A DNA stretch of 64,000 nt from Paramacrobiotus metropolitanus (Eukaryota; Tardigrada; Eutardigrada; Parachela; Macrobiotidae): contig NW_026570336.1 in the NCBI RefSeq assembly GCF_019649055.1, positions 186,001 to 250,000 on the forward strand. Reading direction: 5' to 3'. This document shows positions 11,389 to 19,938 of this stretch, one piece after another (within the stretch, counting starts at the first letter, position 1; each line of letters opens with the position of its first letter). Position numbers and translations under genes: made by a program. The notes under the pieces are model-generated. The model was not told the origin of the DNA, made no database searches, and saw nothing but the letters and a program-made list of their open reading frames with translations.

Positions 11389-11940
11389 ATGGAGTTCAAG
11401 ACGATTGTTTTCCTCCTGTGTGCTCCATCGGTGTTCGGCGGTTTGGCAAGTGATAATTCAACCTTTAATAGTGACACTGAGATGTTTGTCAGGGACGTTG
11501 TGAAGGAAATTCACGGTAAAACAAATATAAAACAGAGGGTCGTCTGAAAGTCAAATAAAAAAAACAATTGTTTAGATTTGGCACCGGGTATGAACATCAT
11601 GGTCGATGGCTGGTTATGCAAAATTCTCCACGTGGGGTATGAAGTCCCCAAGCCTAAGAAGCCAGAAGATTTTTTTTCTAGTCTACCAGTTAACCCGAAT
11701 TGTTCAAGCTGGTGGGAGCCACAGTTTTTGAGAGGTCGCTATCGGCTTCCGCTACCCCGACCTGTGAACGGTGACTCTGACCTAGGCCTGTATGTTGGGA
11801 AAGTCATGCAGGTCGCACAGTACTGCTGTAAAATAGTATCGCGTCGGGCTGGTTATCAGTCATGGTGGGAAATGATCCTTGAACGGTATCGATCCTATAA
11901 AGGTGACCCTAACGCTACCATACCGATGGCCGGTATATAA
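11389..11940 (+). CDS. Secreted protein with signal peptide, one 60-bp intron
   Basis: Exon 1 (11389-11515) starts ATG in AACCATGG context and encodes a clear signal peptide (MEFKTIVFLLCAPSVFGGLA). A 60-bp intron runs from GTAAAA (11516) to TTTAG (11575) and contains an in-frame stop, so splicing is needed. Exon 2 (11576-11940) continues in frame to TAA. The mature protein is about 140 residues with paired tryptophans (SSWWEP, SWWEM) and several cysteines (WLCKI, YCCKI), consistent with a disulphide-bonded extracellular protein. I do not recognise the fold. Its stop codon lies inside the TATA box of the next gene. Confidence 0.6.
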
Positions 11941-11941
11941 A
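11934..11941 (+). promoter_or_regulatory. TATA box (TATATAAA) of the second BIR gene
   Basis: TATATAAA lies 45 bp before the ATG at 11979 and contains the TAA stop of the preceding gene. This is compact spacing typical of virus-like gene blocks. Confidence 0.55.
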
Positions 11942-11978
11942 CCGAGAAACATGCAAGCGGTTAGTACGGCAGTGTAAA

Positions 11979-12643
11979 ATGTCTGAAGTCAACGAAGACT
12001 ACGATAGTGGTGGAGACTCTCTTCTGGTTGAAGATGGCGAATTGCAAGATTCTCCAGTAAGCTCAACAAGGTCTGTTCCACCGCAAGTACCGGACTCAGC
12101 TTCAGTACCAAGCGCTGAAACCGGAGCGTCACCAGCCACGCCAACTCCGCCACAACCACCGCTACGGCCAGAACCAGCAACTGCGTCGACTTCAGCGCCT
12201 GCGGCGGATAGGCCGTATCGTCTACCATTGGGCGCTTTGAGTGGATACACTTTGGTTTGGTTGGATCCCCGGGAGCGCCTACCAGAAGAACGGACACAGC
12301 GACTCCTGGGCGTGCTGCAGCAGGCTATCGGCTGCAACATGAATTCAGACGGTTCGTATACCGTCTGCACTCGTTTCAACACCGGAACTGGACACTGCGT
12401 ACACCGTCAGCGGCGCGTTTTGCGAGAGCCGGCTTCTTTTACACGGGATTGCGTGACCTAGTGAAGTGTATTCATTGTGGACTAGAGTTAGAAAACTGGG
12501 AGCCGCATGACGACCCACAAGCTGAGCATGACTGGCATAGCGGAACGTCCTGCAGACCAGATCGCCCGCCGCAAGAAATACTGATGTTAAAACTGACGTT
12601 TTGTTTTAAAAAAAAAGAATATCGTTTTTCGTATGTTTATTAG
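11979..12643 (+). pseudogene. Second IAP-like gene: Pro/Ser-rich N-terminus and one BIR domain
   Basis: The N-terminal ~100 residues are acidic and then Pro/Ala/Ser/Thr-rich. A frame change between about 12290 and 12345 leads to a well-formed single BIR: YRLHSFQ, ARAGFFYTG, VKCIHCG, LENWEPHDDPQAEHDWH and a final C. All four zinc ligands (Cx2C, H, C) are present. The protein ends soon after, with no RING. The BIR frame alone is open from 12257 to 12643 and might be used from an internal start, but the upstream part reads as coding in the first frame. Single-BIR proteins can bind caspases or chromosomal-passenger-type partners; here the likely role is anti-apoptotic (inference). Confidence 0.75.
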
Positions 12644-12723
12644 TTTATGGCAGAGCAGTGGTCTATTAAAGCGGAGAGGACTTAGTCAAAAAAAAATGAA
12701 CTTTGATAAGATTCATGTGAACA

Positions 12724-13245
12724 TTAAAACAGTAGCAAGCGAAGTTCGGCTGCCGTAGTACGCACACCCAATTCCGACTTTGCACCCAAAATATTAACTT
12801 TACCAGGGGTAAAAATTACACAAGTTGCTTCCGGTAGATGGACGCTTTGACCAGGAAACAGTTCAGGTTCATAACAAGGCCTGTAGCAGTGCAGCTTTTA
12901 AAGACGTCATCTAGTTTCAATGGTCTATTCATGTCCCAAGACGCTACTACATTAACTATTTCGAAGTCCGTAACGTACGCATCGGTATAGCCTAACATGT
13001 GCATATCGTTACAATAGAGTTCGAGAAGCTCTTCAGCATTACGCTCGGTAACAGCTCCGTTTACGTGTAATCCGACCATTGCTGTATAGTTGACAGTGAC
13101 TTTTGTATGGACGCATTCGGCGAATAGTAAGTCCTGAAAAAATGTTGGGATCGTACGGAATCTGGAGAAGGTCTGCAATATCTTGAAGATCAAAGCCACA
13201 ATTCAGTTTACCAACTGCGACTATATTTTTTATTGATGCCGCCAT
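12724..13245 (-). pseudogene. TATA-binding-protein (TBP) homologue with two TBP repeats, frame-broken
   Basis: The first TBP repeat starts at the ATG at 13245: IKNIVAVGKLNCGFDLQDIA, then YDPNIFSGL, the R-rich strand and YSNGRIT. The frame shifts near 13070 and goes on as NGAVTERNAEELL, LGY and DFEIVNVVASWD, the hinge and start of the second repeat. A second shift near 12880 leads into YEPELFPG, VIFTPGKVNILGAKSE and a final helix, stop at 12724. These are the diagnostic landmarks of the TBP saddle in order. The usual FSSGK-type and YEPELFPG strands are recognisable, though the DNA-inserting phenylalanines cannot all be assigned. It is divergent with the ATPase, and the two ATGs overlap by two bases. 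It may steer transcription of the element's own TATA-type promoters (inference). Confidence 0.8.
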
Positions 13246-13828
13246 GACAGCAGTAATTCAAAACAATTTCGTGGAGCTGGAAAGTCAGCCAAAACTCGTA
13301 ACTCCTTTTGGAATGATGATTTGCGGTCCTACAATGGTTGGAAAATCGTCTTTTGTCTTCCGCCTTATCGAGCAACGAAAAGAAATGATGACTTCGACTC
13401 CGAGAAGAGTGGTATATGCATACAATCAGTGGCAGAATGGATACGATGCTTTGAAAGTTCAGTGTCCAGAAACAGAGTTTGTGAAAGGACTGAGTGACCT
13501 TTTTTCGGACGAGGATTTTTTCGATAAAGAGGTGACAAATTTACTGATTGTGGATGATTTGGCACACGAGATGGCAAAAAATGAGCAGGCCAGTAATCTG
13601 TTCACGCAAGGAATTCACCATAAAAACCTGAGCGTTATTTATATTACCCAGAACCTGTACAAACAAGGAAAAGCGATGCGTGATATAACACTAAATTGTC
13701 AGTATATGGTGCTGTTTAAGAATGCTCGGGACCTCGGCCAGATCGATATCTTACAACGTCAAACAAAACTAAAGTGCCTTGCGCAAGCGTACGCGGCTTG
13801 CACGTCAGAAAACTATCAACCGCTCTAA
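13244..13828 (+). CDS. DNA packaging ATPase (FtsK/HerA superfamily)
   Basis: 194 codons, intact. Walker A is GPTMVGKSS at about residues 28-36, and Walker B is LLIVDDL at about residues 99-105. The following QNLYKQGK is the usual conserved segment of Polinton/adintovirus packaging ATPases, and the length is typical. It would pump genome DNA into the capsid. The ATG overlaps the start codon of the divergent TBP-like gene, so each promoter must lie inside the other's coding region or start zone. A TATTTAAGG motif follows 27 bp after its stop. This is one of the few unbroken genes in the element. Confidence 0.92.
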   Translation: MTAVIQNNFVELESQPKLVTPFGMMICGPTMVGKSSFVFRLIEQRKEMMTSTPRRVVYAYNQWQNGYDALKVQCPETEFVKGLSDLFSDEDFFDKEVTNLLIVDDLAHEMAKNEQASNLFTQGIHHKNLSVIYITQNLYKQGKAMRDITLNCQYMVLFKNARDLGQIDILQRQTKLKCLAQAYAACTSENYQPL

Positions 13829-13854
13829 TTGACCTTACCCCAGCTTGTCCATCT

Positions 13855-13863
13855 TATTTAAGG
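13855..13863 (+). promoter_or_regulatory. TATTTAAGG motif before the pX-like gene
   Basis: Sits 80 bp upstream of the preferred ATG at 13935 and favours that start over the upstream in-frame ATGs. Confidence 0.5.
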
Positions 13864-13934
13864 CTGCGATCGCATTTGTTTCTAAAGAGACAATGAGAAT
13901 TTATACTGATCATCTGCCATCACTGAGCCTAAAA

Positions 13935-14268
13935 ATGGCAAGTAAAGCGAAGGAGATTGCCCCGTTTTTGCTTACCCTTAACCGGGCAAAGCCTAAGCAA
14001 CGAAGAGCACTGTTGAAGCAGTGTTGCGATAAACACCATATAAGGGGTATTCAAGAGCTTGCCTTGAACCTTATTAAAGGACGAGTCCCTTAAAGCCTCA
14101 TCAGCTGACAGCGTGTAAAAAGTGCAAGACTCCATAAAGCTTCTAGCATCTCCAAGTGTATCACTTCAAAAGAAAAAACGTATACTATTACAACGAGGAG
14201 GATTCTTACCCGCTCTATTACCATTACTAGCATCAGCCATAAGCGCAGTGACAGCAAACCACCAATAA
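13935..14268 (+). pseudogene. pX/core-like basic protein with C-terminal hydrophobic segment
   Basis: The N-terminal part (MASKAKEIAPFLL ... QELALNLIKGRVP) has the helix-rich, Lys/Arg-rich pattern seen upstream of the ATP-independent core genes of Polintons. A break between about 14093 and 14155 separates it from LQKKKRILLQRGGFLPALLP at 14164-14223, the conserved basic RGGFLP-hydrophobic tail of adintovirus pX-like proteins. In the virion such proteins are thought to be core or membrane-active components. The start at 13935 was chosen from the motif at 13855; an in-frame ATG at 13845 would add 30 residues. Confidence 0.65.
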
Positions 14269-14281
14269 GCATATAAAAAAC

Positions 14282-14990
14282 ATGGAAACCTATATGCTAA
14301 TACCAAAAACGGCAGCGGAGAAACGGCGCACGGAGGTTGAGCTAGCACTAAACCAAGTACCCCCAGAAGCTTCCAAAATCCTTTCTCTAGAACAGCTGAC
14401 AACGGAAACTTTGGCTAACAAAAGCCTATCGGAATATCAGAAAGCACAATTACTTTCATCTAGTCTGCAGCGGTTTTAGCGCTGCGGCCGTACGCTTTAG
14501 ATGATACGAGCGGTAGCCAAACCAATCCAAATATTTCCAGGAAGGATCCCAGCCTTTGAAAAAATTCGTAAACCGAAACCTATATTTAAGCAGATGGTAA
14601 AAGAACTTCAGCTCGACGAAAACAGTCACTTTTAAAAAAGCATGCCGCCAGTATATTTGGCAAAGCAGGTACCGGTACACCGGTGCGCCAACAACCGTTA
14701 AGCGGTGAAAAACAATAAAACGCAACGCCTGCAAGTTTTCAAGGAAAACGGAAAGTGTATGAGGACATGATCACGCCAAGCAAAATCGGCCATCCAAAAT
14801 CAAAAAAACGACTTCAAACAACGTTAAACAAAATCCAGAAATTAAGAAAATATGATGCAGCGGCAGAAAGAACGCAAAACAAATATGGTTGTTATGCTGG
14901 GCATGGCGGGTGCAAGCAGCTTGAATTTGGAGAGGGTATGAAGCTGACCTTTATTTGTCATGCTGTGCTGGGATAAAGATTCAGACTCAA
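14282..14990 (+). pseudogene. Minor virion protein starting METYMLIP, frame-broken
   Basis: The opening METYMLIPK resembles the start of a conserved small Polinton/adintovirus protein that follows the pX gene. The first frame closes at 14479. Related coding-like text continues in other frames (KIRKPKPIFKQMVKELQL near 14560-14630, then GHPKSKKRLQTTLNKIQKLR near 14770-14830), suggesting several indels. No enzyme motif is seen. A CATATAAAA TATA-like string lies immediately upstream (14270), probably too close to be the promoter of this start. Confidence 0.5.
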
Positions 14991-15475
14991 ACGTCAGTAA
15001 AGACAATAGCTTTGGTCAAAACAAAACAAAGTTGACGTCAGTGTCCAAGTTGACCTAACTAAAGATGGGAGAAGCGGAGTACGTGAGTGCGGCGCAAGTG
15101 GCAAGCCTGGGGAGTGGAACGATTCCGGAAGCATCAAACCGTGTCAAGCGAACTTAATCAGCATGACAAAGCCCTAAAGCTTCTGCAAGGAATTGACGCT
15201 CACAATTTACATAAGCCGTCTCGGCGGAAATTCCGCAGAAATCCAGTTTCAATACAGTTCGGTGAACAATACATGGCTGACCTGATGGATGTGTCCCGTT
15301 ACGCAAAAGCAGAATAAACATAAAAAATTTCTGCTGGTTGTTGTGGACAGTTTTTCCAAAAAAGTAGCATGCGAAATGCTGACAAAAAAAAAGCAGTGAA
15401 TACGTTCTTCCTGCCCTGGAGAAAGCCTTTCTCGTTTGTATGGACCACCTATGTATTTACAAGTGGATAGAGGTA

Positions 15476-15477
<2 letters not shown>

Positions 15478-15506
<29 letters not shown>
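15478..15506. repeat. (CA)n microsatellite inside the integrase
   Basis: A run of about 14 CA units replaces or displaces the expected second catalytic-Asp segment. Confidence 0.95.
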
Positions 15507-15509
<3 letters not shown>

Positions 15510-15881
15510 GATGAAACCGTCGTAAGCGTCGCAAAGTAACTGTATTATTCGTTCACAGGGCGTGAATTTTACAACAAACCAGTTCAAGACTACATGAAAC
15601 AGAACGGCGTCGTTATGTTTTCTAAAGAGAACTGTGAAATTAAATCTAACATGCCAGAACGATTCATCCGAACGTTACGAGAGCGTCTCATGCGACTGAT
15701 AACCGCTCGTGATGGGAGTATAAAATATTATGACAAGTTACAGGACATTATTCACAGCTACAACAGCACACTCACACGGCGCATGGATTGTCGCCGAATG
15801 ACGTCGATCGAGAAAATTCGCTTTTGGTGTTTCAGCGATTACAGTCCAACGATAAGAACAAAAGCAAAGCCAAGGTACCGC

Positions 15882-15890
15882 TATTTAAGG
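15882..15890 (+). promoter_or_regulatory. TATTTAAGG motif within integrase 3' end
   Basis: Fourth plus-strand copy of the nonamer, 187 bp before the penton ATG at 16077. It may be chance, because it falls in coding sequence. Confidence 0.25.
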
Positions 15891-16076
15891 ACGGCGTCTT
15901 CGTTTGCAAAAGCAGCTTTTTAAGAATGGCGCTGATGTGAAGTACACAAAAAAGCTATATCGAGTGAACAAGGTAATCAAGCATCGCGTACCTGTGTATG
16001 AAGTGGAACCTGCCGACGGTGGACCCAGTGTAATTGGAAAGTTTTATGAGCAATAGCTATCAAAAGTAGTACGGAA

Positions 16077-17078
16077 ATGGCTAGTGTTGTTGGAAACAGT
16101 ACACCGTTTTACGTAACATTACCAAGCGATGCGTCAATGGACATGTATCCCAAGAACAGTGCGCAAATGTGGAAGACAAAACTAAAAATTCCAATATCTT
16201 TATCGGGCCGGTGGGAAGTAGGTTTGGTGGAATTGCAATATACAAACTCAATCTACAACATACCAAAAGAGCAAGAACTAACTGTTAACGAGTACGATGT
16301 CATCAGTGACACTTCCTTGTCATCGGTTCAGAATACGATCATCATTCCACCGGGTCTATATACATTGAAGGCGCTAATTGACGTAATTGAGCGACAGTCG
16401 CCAAACTCGGTAGACTTAAAAGGTCGCAATGTTACTCCCTCACGCCTTCGCACAAATAACAGTACCACAAAGTGTTCAATATACGTTATAATCCTGTAAC
16501 GCTCAAGACGGAAGTAACGTTTAATAGCTTGCGCGCAAGCTGCGTTTTCGGAAAACGATGACCGATTGAAAGGGTTACTTGGTTTTGTGCAGACTCAACA
16601 CGATATAGACCCTTTAGACTTTAAAGATCTTGACGGTGTTCCTTCAAAATTTCGTTACTATATTTAGGAAATGATAGAAGAAAATGGGACGCCAGCTGAA
16701 CCATTCGGAAGAATTCCTAGCACTTTTATTACTCCTCGACCTTATCTATGGTACCTACTTAAAAGAAATCAACCGCTGAATGCTGATACGTTGGACGTAC
16801 CAATGGTGGTAGCGTCCAATAAATCTGCCAACATGCAACATAACAACACAACAATGTATGTTTACTCGGACATTGTGGACTTTTCAGCGTTAGGCGATCA
16901 AACCGCACAAGTTTTACGTTCTATGCCTATTAAAGGAGAACCGTTTGATCTCGTAACGGAACGATTCGACCAACCGCATTGTGCAACACTAGTACGTAAT
17001 TTCATCGAAACCATCAAAATCAACTTGAGCTCCGAAGACGAAGATTTTAAATTTCAGGCGGGAAAATCATTAGTTTAA
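16077..17078 (+). pseudogene. Penton base (minor capsid, single jelly-roll), frame-broken
   Basis: It opens with the conserved penton start FYVTLPSDASMDMYPKNSA and LSGRWEVGLVELQYTNSIYN. The first frame ends at 16499. Coding text continues in another frame (DDRLKGLLGF, GVPSKFRYYI), and the C-terminal part at 16671-17078 carries MYVYSDIVDFSALGDQ, FDLVTERFDQPHCATL and KFQAGKSLV. This order matches Polinton/adintovirus pentons. It would form the capsid vertices with the major capsid protein encoded downstream. There are at least two breaks. Confidence 0.88.
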
Positions 17079-17126
17079 CTGCATTTTAGGCCTTTTCGTT
17101 GAAACGTTATAGCTCTAGCTGTTATC

Positions 17127-17611
17127 ATGGCTGCGCCCCATAACCTTGTGCTCTTTGAAACTGATTCAAGTCTATTTGAGGAGCTGTTTGAACAGAATCA
17201 GATTGGTTATGGACCATTAGGCAGATATCGGAGTTCAGGTCTACAAAGCGGTTCAGGCTAGTCACTTTTCCGAACAGTGTTTTCGCGAGTTCAGCCGTTT
17301 CTACAATTAGCGGCTCAGTTCGAGCAGACTTTCGAACAGTGTTTTCGCGTTTCCAAATTCACTGCCCGCTCGTTCGAAGTGCTCTACCCCACGCCAGAGC
17401 AGCATTGGAGTCAGCAAACCCTCACTTGTAGCAAGCCGCTCAAAGTGTAGCCACCAGTGCTGCGGAAAAGGTGACTGAAAAGCTAGGGAAAATATTGGAG
17501 CCGGCTCAGCCTTTAGACGCAGCAGTAACCTCTACTGAAGCCCCTCAACTCGTGACTGTTAAACAGCAAACTGGTAGCGGGAGTAAACGCAAACGCCCAA
17601 CTAAACATTAA
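17127..17611 (+). pseudogene. pVI-like minor capsid protein, frame-broken
   Basis: It starts MAAPHNLVLFETDSS and has a Gly-rich QIGYGPLGRY segment at about residue 28. After breaks near 17255-17450 the C-terminal part reads VTEKLGKILEP and ends GSGSKRKRPTKH, a basic nuclear-localisation-like tail typical of this slot between penton and major capsid genes. The middle contains an internal direct duplication of TCGAACAGTGTTTTCGCG (17269-17286 approximately and 17331-17350). Assignment rests on gene order and the tail more than on sequence identity. Confidence 0.55.
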
Positions 17612-17704
17612 AAAATGAGAAAAACACGAAACGACGAAAGCACCGTACTAGTAACGGTTCTTTTGATAAGTATCCCGATATTTTCTAAACAAAAAACTAC
17701 AAAA

Positions 17705-19043
17705 ATGCCTGAATATCTGCTACCACACTCAGAGCCGGCCATGTCTAGTGACATGAACCTGTTCTCCGTACCGGCATCGTTAACGGAACGTTTCAGCTAT
17801 GAGACACAAGAGTATGGACCAGAGTCGGCGCCTCCGGAAGACTCACCATTAAGCGGTAACCTGTCTTTCTTTATCCCGCCGTCATCCAACGGTCTGCTCT
17901 CGCTCACGGATACGTGTTTTGAGTGTGAATTAAGTATAAAGAAAAAGAACGCCACAAATGCATGGGTGAACCTAGAGATCAATGATAACGTAGCGCCTGT
18001 TAATTATAATGTGCATAGTTTGTTCAAACAAATTCATTTTACTGTGGCGAACAAGGTGATCTTTGACTGTTCACCTTATTATCCCTATCGCGCTATAATG
18101 AGGTTCTAACAAGTTATACTGAAGATGCCATGAAAAACCAGCTAACGAGCGGCGGGTTTTATTTCGACACACCAGGCAAGATGGAACATGCCCAGAGAAC
18201 ACTGGTGAAGCAAAGCGCAAGGAGCTATTCGCTTTAAGTGCTAGCGTTCAGATATCGGGAAAGATTTTCACGGACTTATGCGTACAAACAAAACCTTTGC
18301 TCACAGGCGTCCCGTGCACGTTAGCCTATACTTTAACAATTCAGAATTTTATTTACGATCATGGAATACTGGTGCGACGGCTGCAACAGAATACAAGGCA
18401 TTTATGAAGCATCCACGCATAACCGTACGACGCTATATCCCATCACCGGATTTCATGAACGCTGTTACACAAAAGTTACAAACCACAACAGCCAAATACC
18501 ACATTGAGCGCGCAGAATTAAAGGCGCGTGCTATTCCTGCTCGCACCCAAACTATAGCATTATCCGACCGTACGGCCAACTACCTAAGGTGGTATTTATT
18601 GCTTTTGTGCAATCGGACCGCTTCCATGGCACAACATGCCTCAATCTGTTTGTATTTGATCATTGTCGCGTTTGTCAAATCTGTATTAATGTGGATGGGA
18701 AGCAATACCCAACGATACCCTACATGTGTGACTTTCCAAACAACCGCTATTCAAAGTGTTATGACGGCTTCTTGGATGTTTTGAATCAAAAAAACCATCC
18801 AGCTGGAGCCATATTCTGGATTGTCATACATACGCAAAAGGATACACAGTGTTCGCTTTTGACCTGACGCCAACGGCTACAGGCTTAGGACCCATGACAC
18901 TAATTCGATCAGGGACAGTGGGCCTGAAAGTAACTTTTGACACACCACTAAGTAATGCCTATCAAATGCTGGCTTGGATAACGTGCGACCATTTAATTGA
19001 ATTCACCAATTTACGCCAGGTTATTTGCGACTTTGCGTCGTAA
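17705..19043 (+). pseudogene. Major capsid protein (double jelly-roll, hexon-like), frame-broken
   Basis: The N-terminal part (MPEYLLPHSEPAMSSDMNLF; LSGNLSFFIPPSSNGLLSL; YNVHSLFKQIHFTVANKV) runs to 18109. Later segments in shifted frames show FYFDTPGKM, the RRYIPSPDF region, VVFIAFVQSDRFHGT, INVDGKQYPTIPYMCDF and the C-terminal GYTVFAFDLTPTATGLGP and GTVGLKVTFDTPLSNA. This set and order is that of Polinton/adintovirus major capsid proteins. Breaks lie near 18110, 18235, 18590 and 18840. ATG at 17705 (ACAAAAATGCC) fits the conserved N-terminus better than the in-frame 17615. Confidence 0.9.
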
Positions 19044-19063
19044 CTAAACAAAAAATCGTCACA

Positions 19064-19596
19064 ATGAACGAACAGGAAATTCGGAATATCATGTGGTCAC
19101 AGTACAACCCCGCTTCGCACATGCTGCGATCGGTGTTTCGCGGCGTTTACGCCCTAGATGAGCTACAGCAGCTGCATCTTACAGAGGTCGACCTACCTGC
19201 TGCGTTTATTGTAAACACTGATCCAGCCAGCGAACCCGGAACACATTGGATTGCCTTCTACGTTGAGTGCCCCTCATTTATTGAAGTTTTCGATTCCTAC
19301 GGCAAACCCGTGGCCTATTATAGTCAGTCACTTGAAAATTTTCTGAAAACGCAACTCATCGGCCAGCCTGCGTCATCACCACCGTTGCCTCATACGAACA
19401 GCGAGCTGTTTTACAACAGCCATTGTCCACTACCTGCGCTCAACACTGCATGTTTTTTATAGTAATGCGATCAGCATGTCGTTTTTCCTATTCCTACATC
19501 ATTCATAACCTATATCAGATTGATAATCAATTTCAAAACGACTTGATGGTTCGTAACTTTATTAATGACTTTTCAATGCAAAACACGTGTGTATAA
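19064..19596 (+). pseudogene. Adenain-like capsid maturation cysteine protease, frame-broken
   Basis: NIMWSQYNPASHMLRSVFRG and GTHWIAFYVE (catalytic His) precede IEVFDSYG (acidic residue of the triad), all in the first frame. A frame change near 19405 leads to the LQQPLSTTCAQHCMFF block with the catalytic Cys, and FQNDLMVRNFINDF near the end. The canonical neighbour of the Cys is Gly (TCGxxC) but Ala here, and this may weaken it. Stop at 19596. It is the last rightward core gene, just before a strong hairpin. Confidence 0.85.
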
Positions 19597-19640
19597 TTTT
19601 AAAGCATTCTACTAACAATTAAATTGCAATATAGCCCTCG

Positions 19641-19683
19641 CAAAATCAAAGGGAGGTGCGCTGCGCGCACACCTTTGGTTTTG
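19641..19683. terminator. Hairpin between convergent gene blocks
   Basis: Long inverted repeat CAAAATCAAAGG-GAGGTGCGC / GCGCGCACACCTTTGGTTTTG with a tiny loop. It sits between the protease end (19596) and the leftward gene ending at 19939, a typical place for a bidirectional terminator or poly(A)-region hairpin. Confidence 0.65.
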
Positions 19684-19850
19684 CAGAAACCGCGTAACAA
19701 TTAAAATGACAAATCGACTTGGGGCCGCCAACGCGAACTAAGAATATTTGCAAATAACATCAGTAATAAATGAGTACGAATACACTCAAACTGATATAGC
19801 GATTACAATTGCCTAAGCGAACTAAGATGATGGCTTGAAAAACCAAACAG

Positions 19851-19876
19851 GCACACACACACACACACACACACAG
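19851..19876. repeat. (CA)n microsatellite
   Basis: About 13 CA units in the intergenic space. Confidence 0.95.
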
Positions 19877-19938
19877 AAACATTCATACTAGTTCAGTTTG
19901 AACTGCTCCTTGAAACGCTGCAGTATTTCAGCACACAG

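Larger units (their letters stand above)
15065..16056 (+). pseudogene. Polinton integrase (retroviral-type DDE), frame-broken
   Basis: The N-terminal zinc region is followed by LHKPSRRKFRRNPV and then YMADLMDV, with the first catalytic Asp, at about 15180-15300. LLVVVDSFSK (about 15325-15355) is the usual next strand. The second Asp block (TDxGxEF type) is disturbed by a (CA)n tract at 15478-15506; only REFYNKPVQDYMKQNG survives after it. The catalytic Glu region is PERFIRTLRERL at about 15660. A chromo-like C-terminus (KKLYRVNKVI, VPVYEVEPADGG, GKFYEQ) ends at 16056. The enzyme would insert the element DNA into the host genome, and this copy cannot be functional as read. A TATTTAAGG motif lies in its 3' part at 15882. 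Confidence 0.85.
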
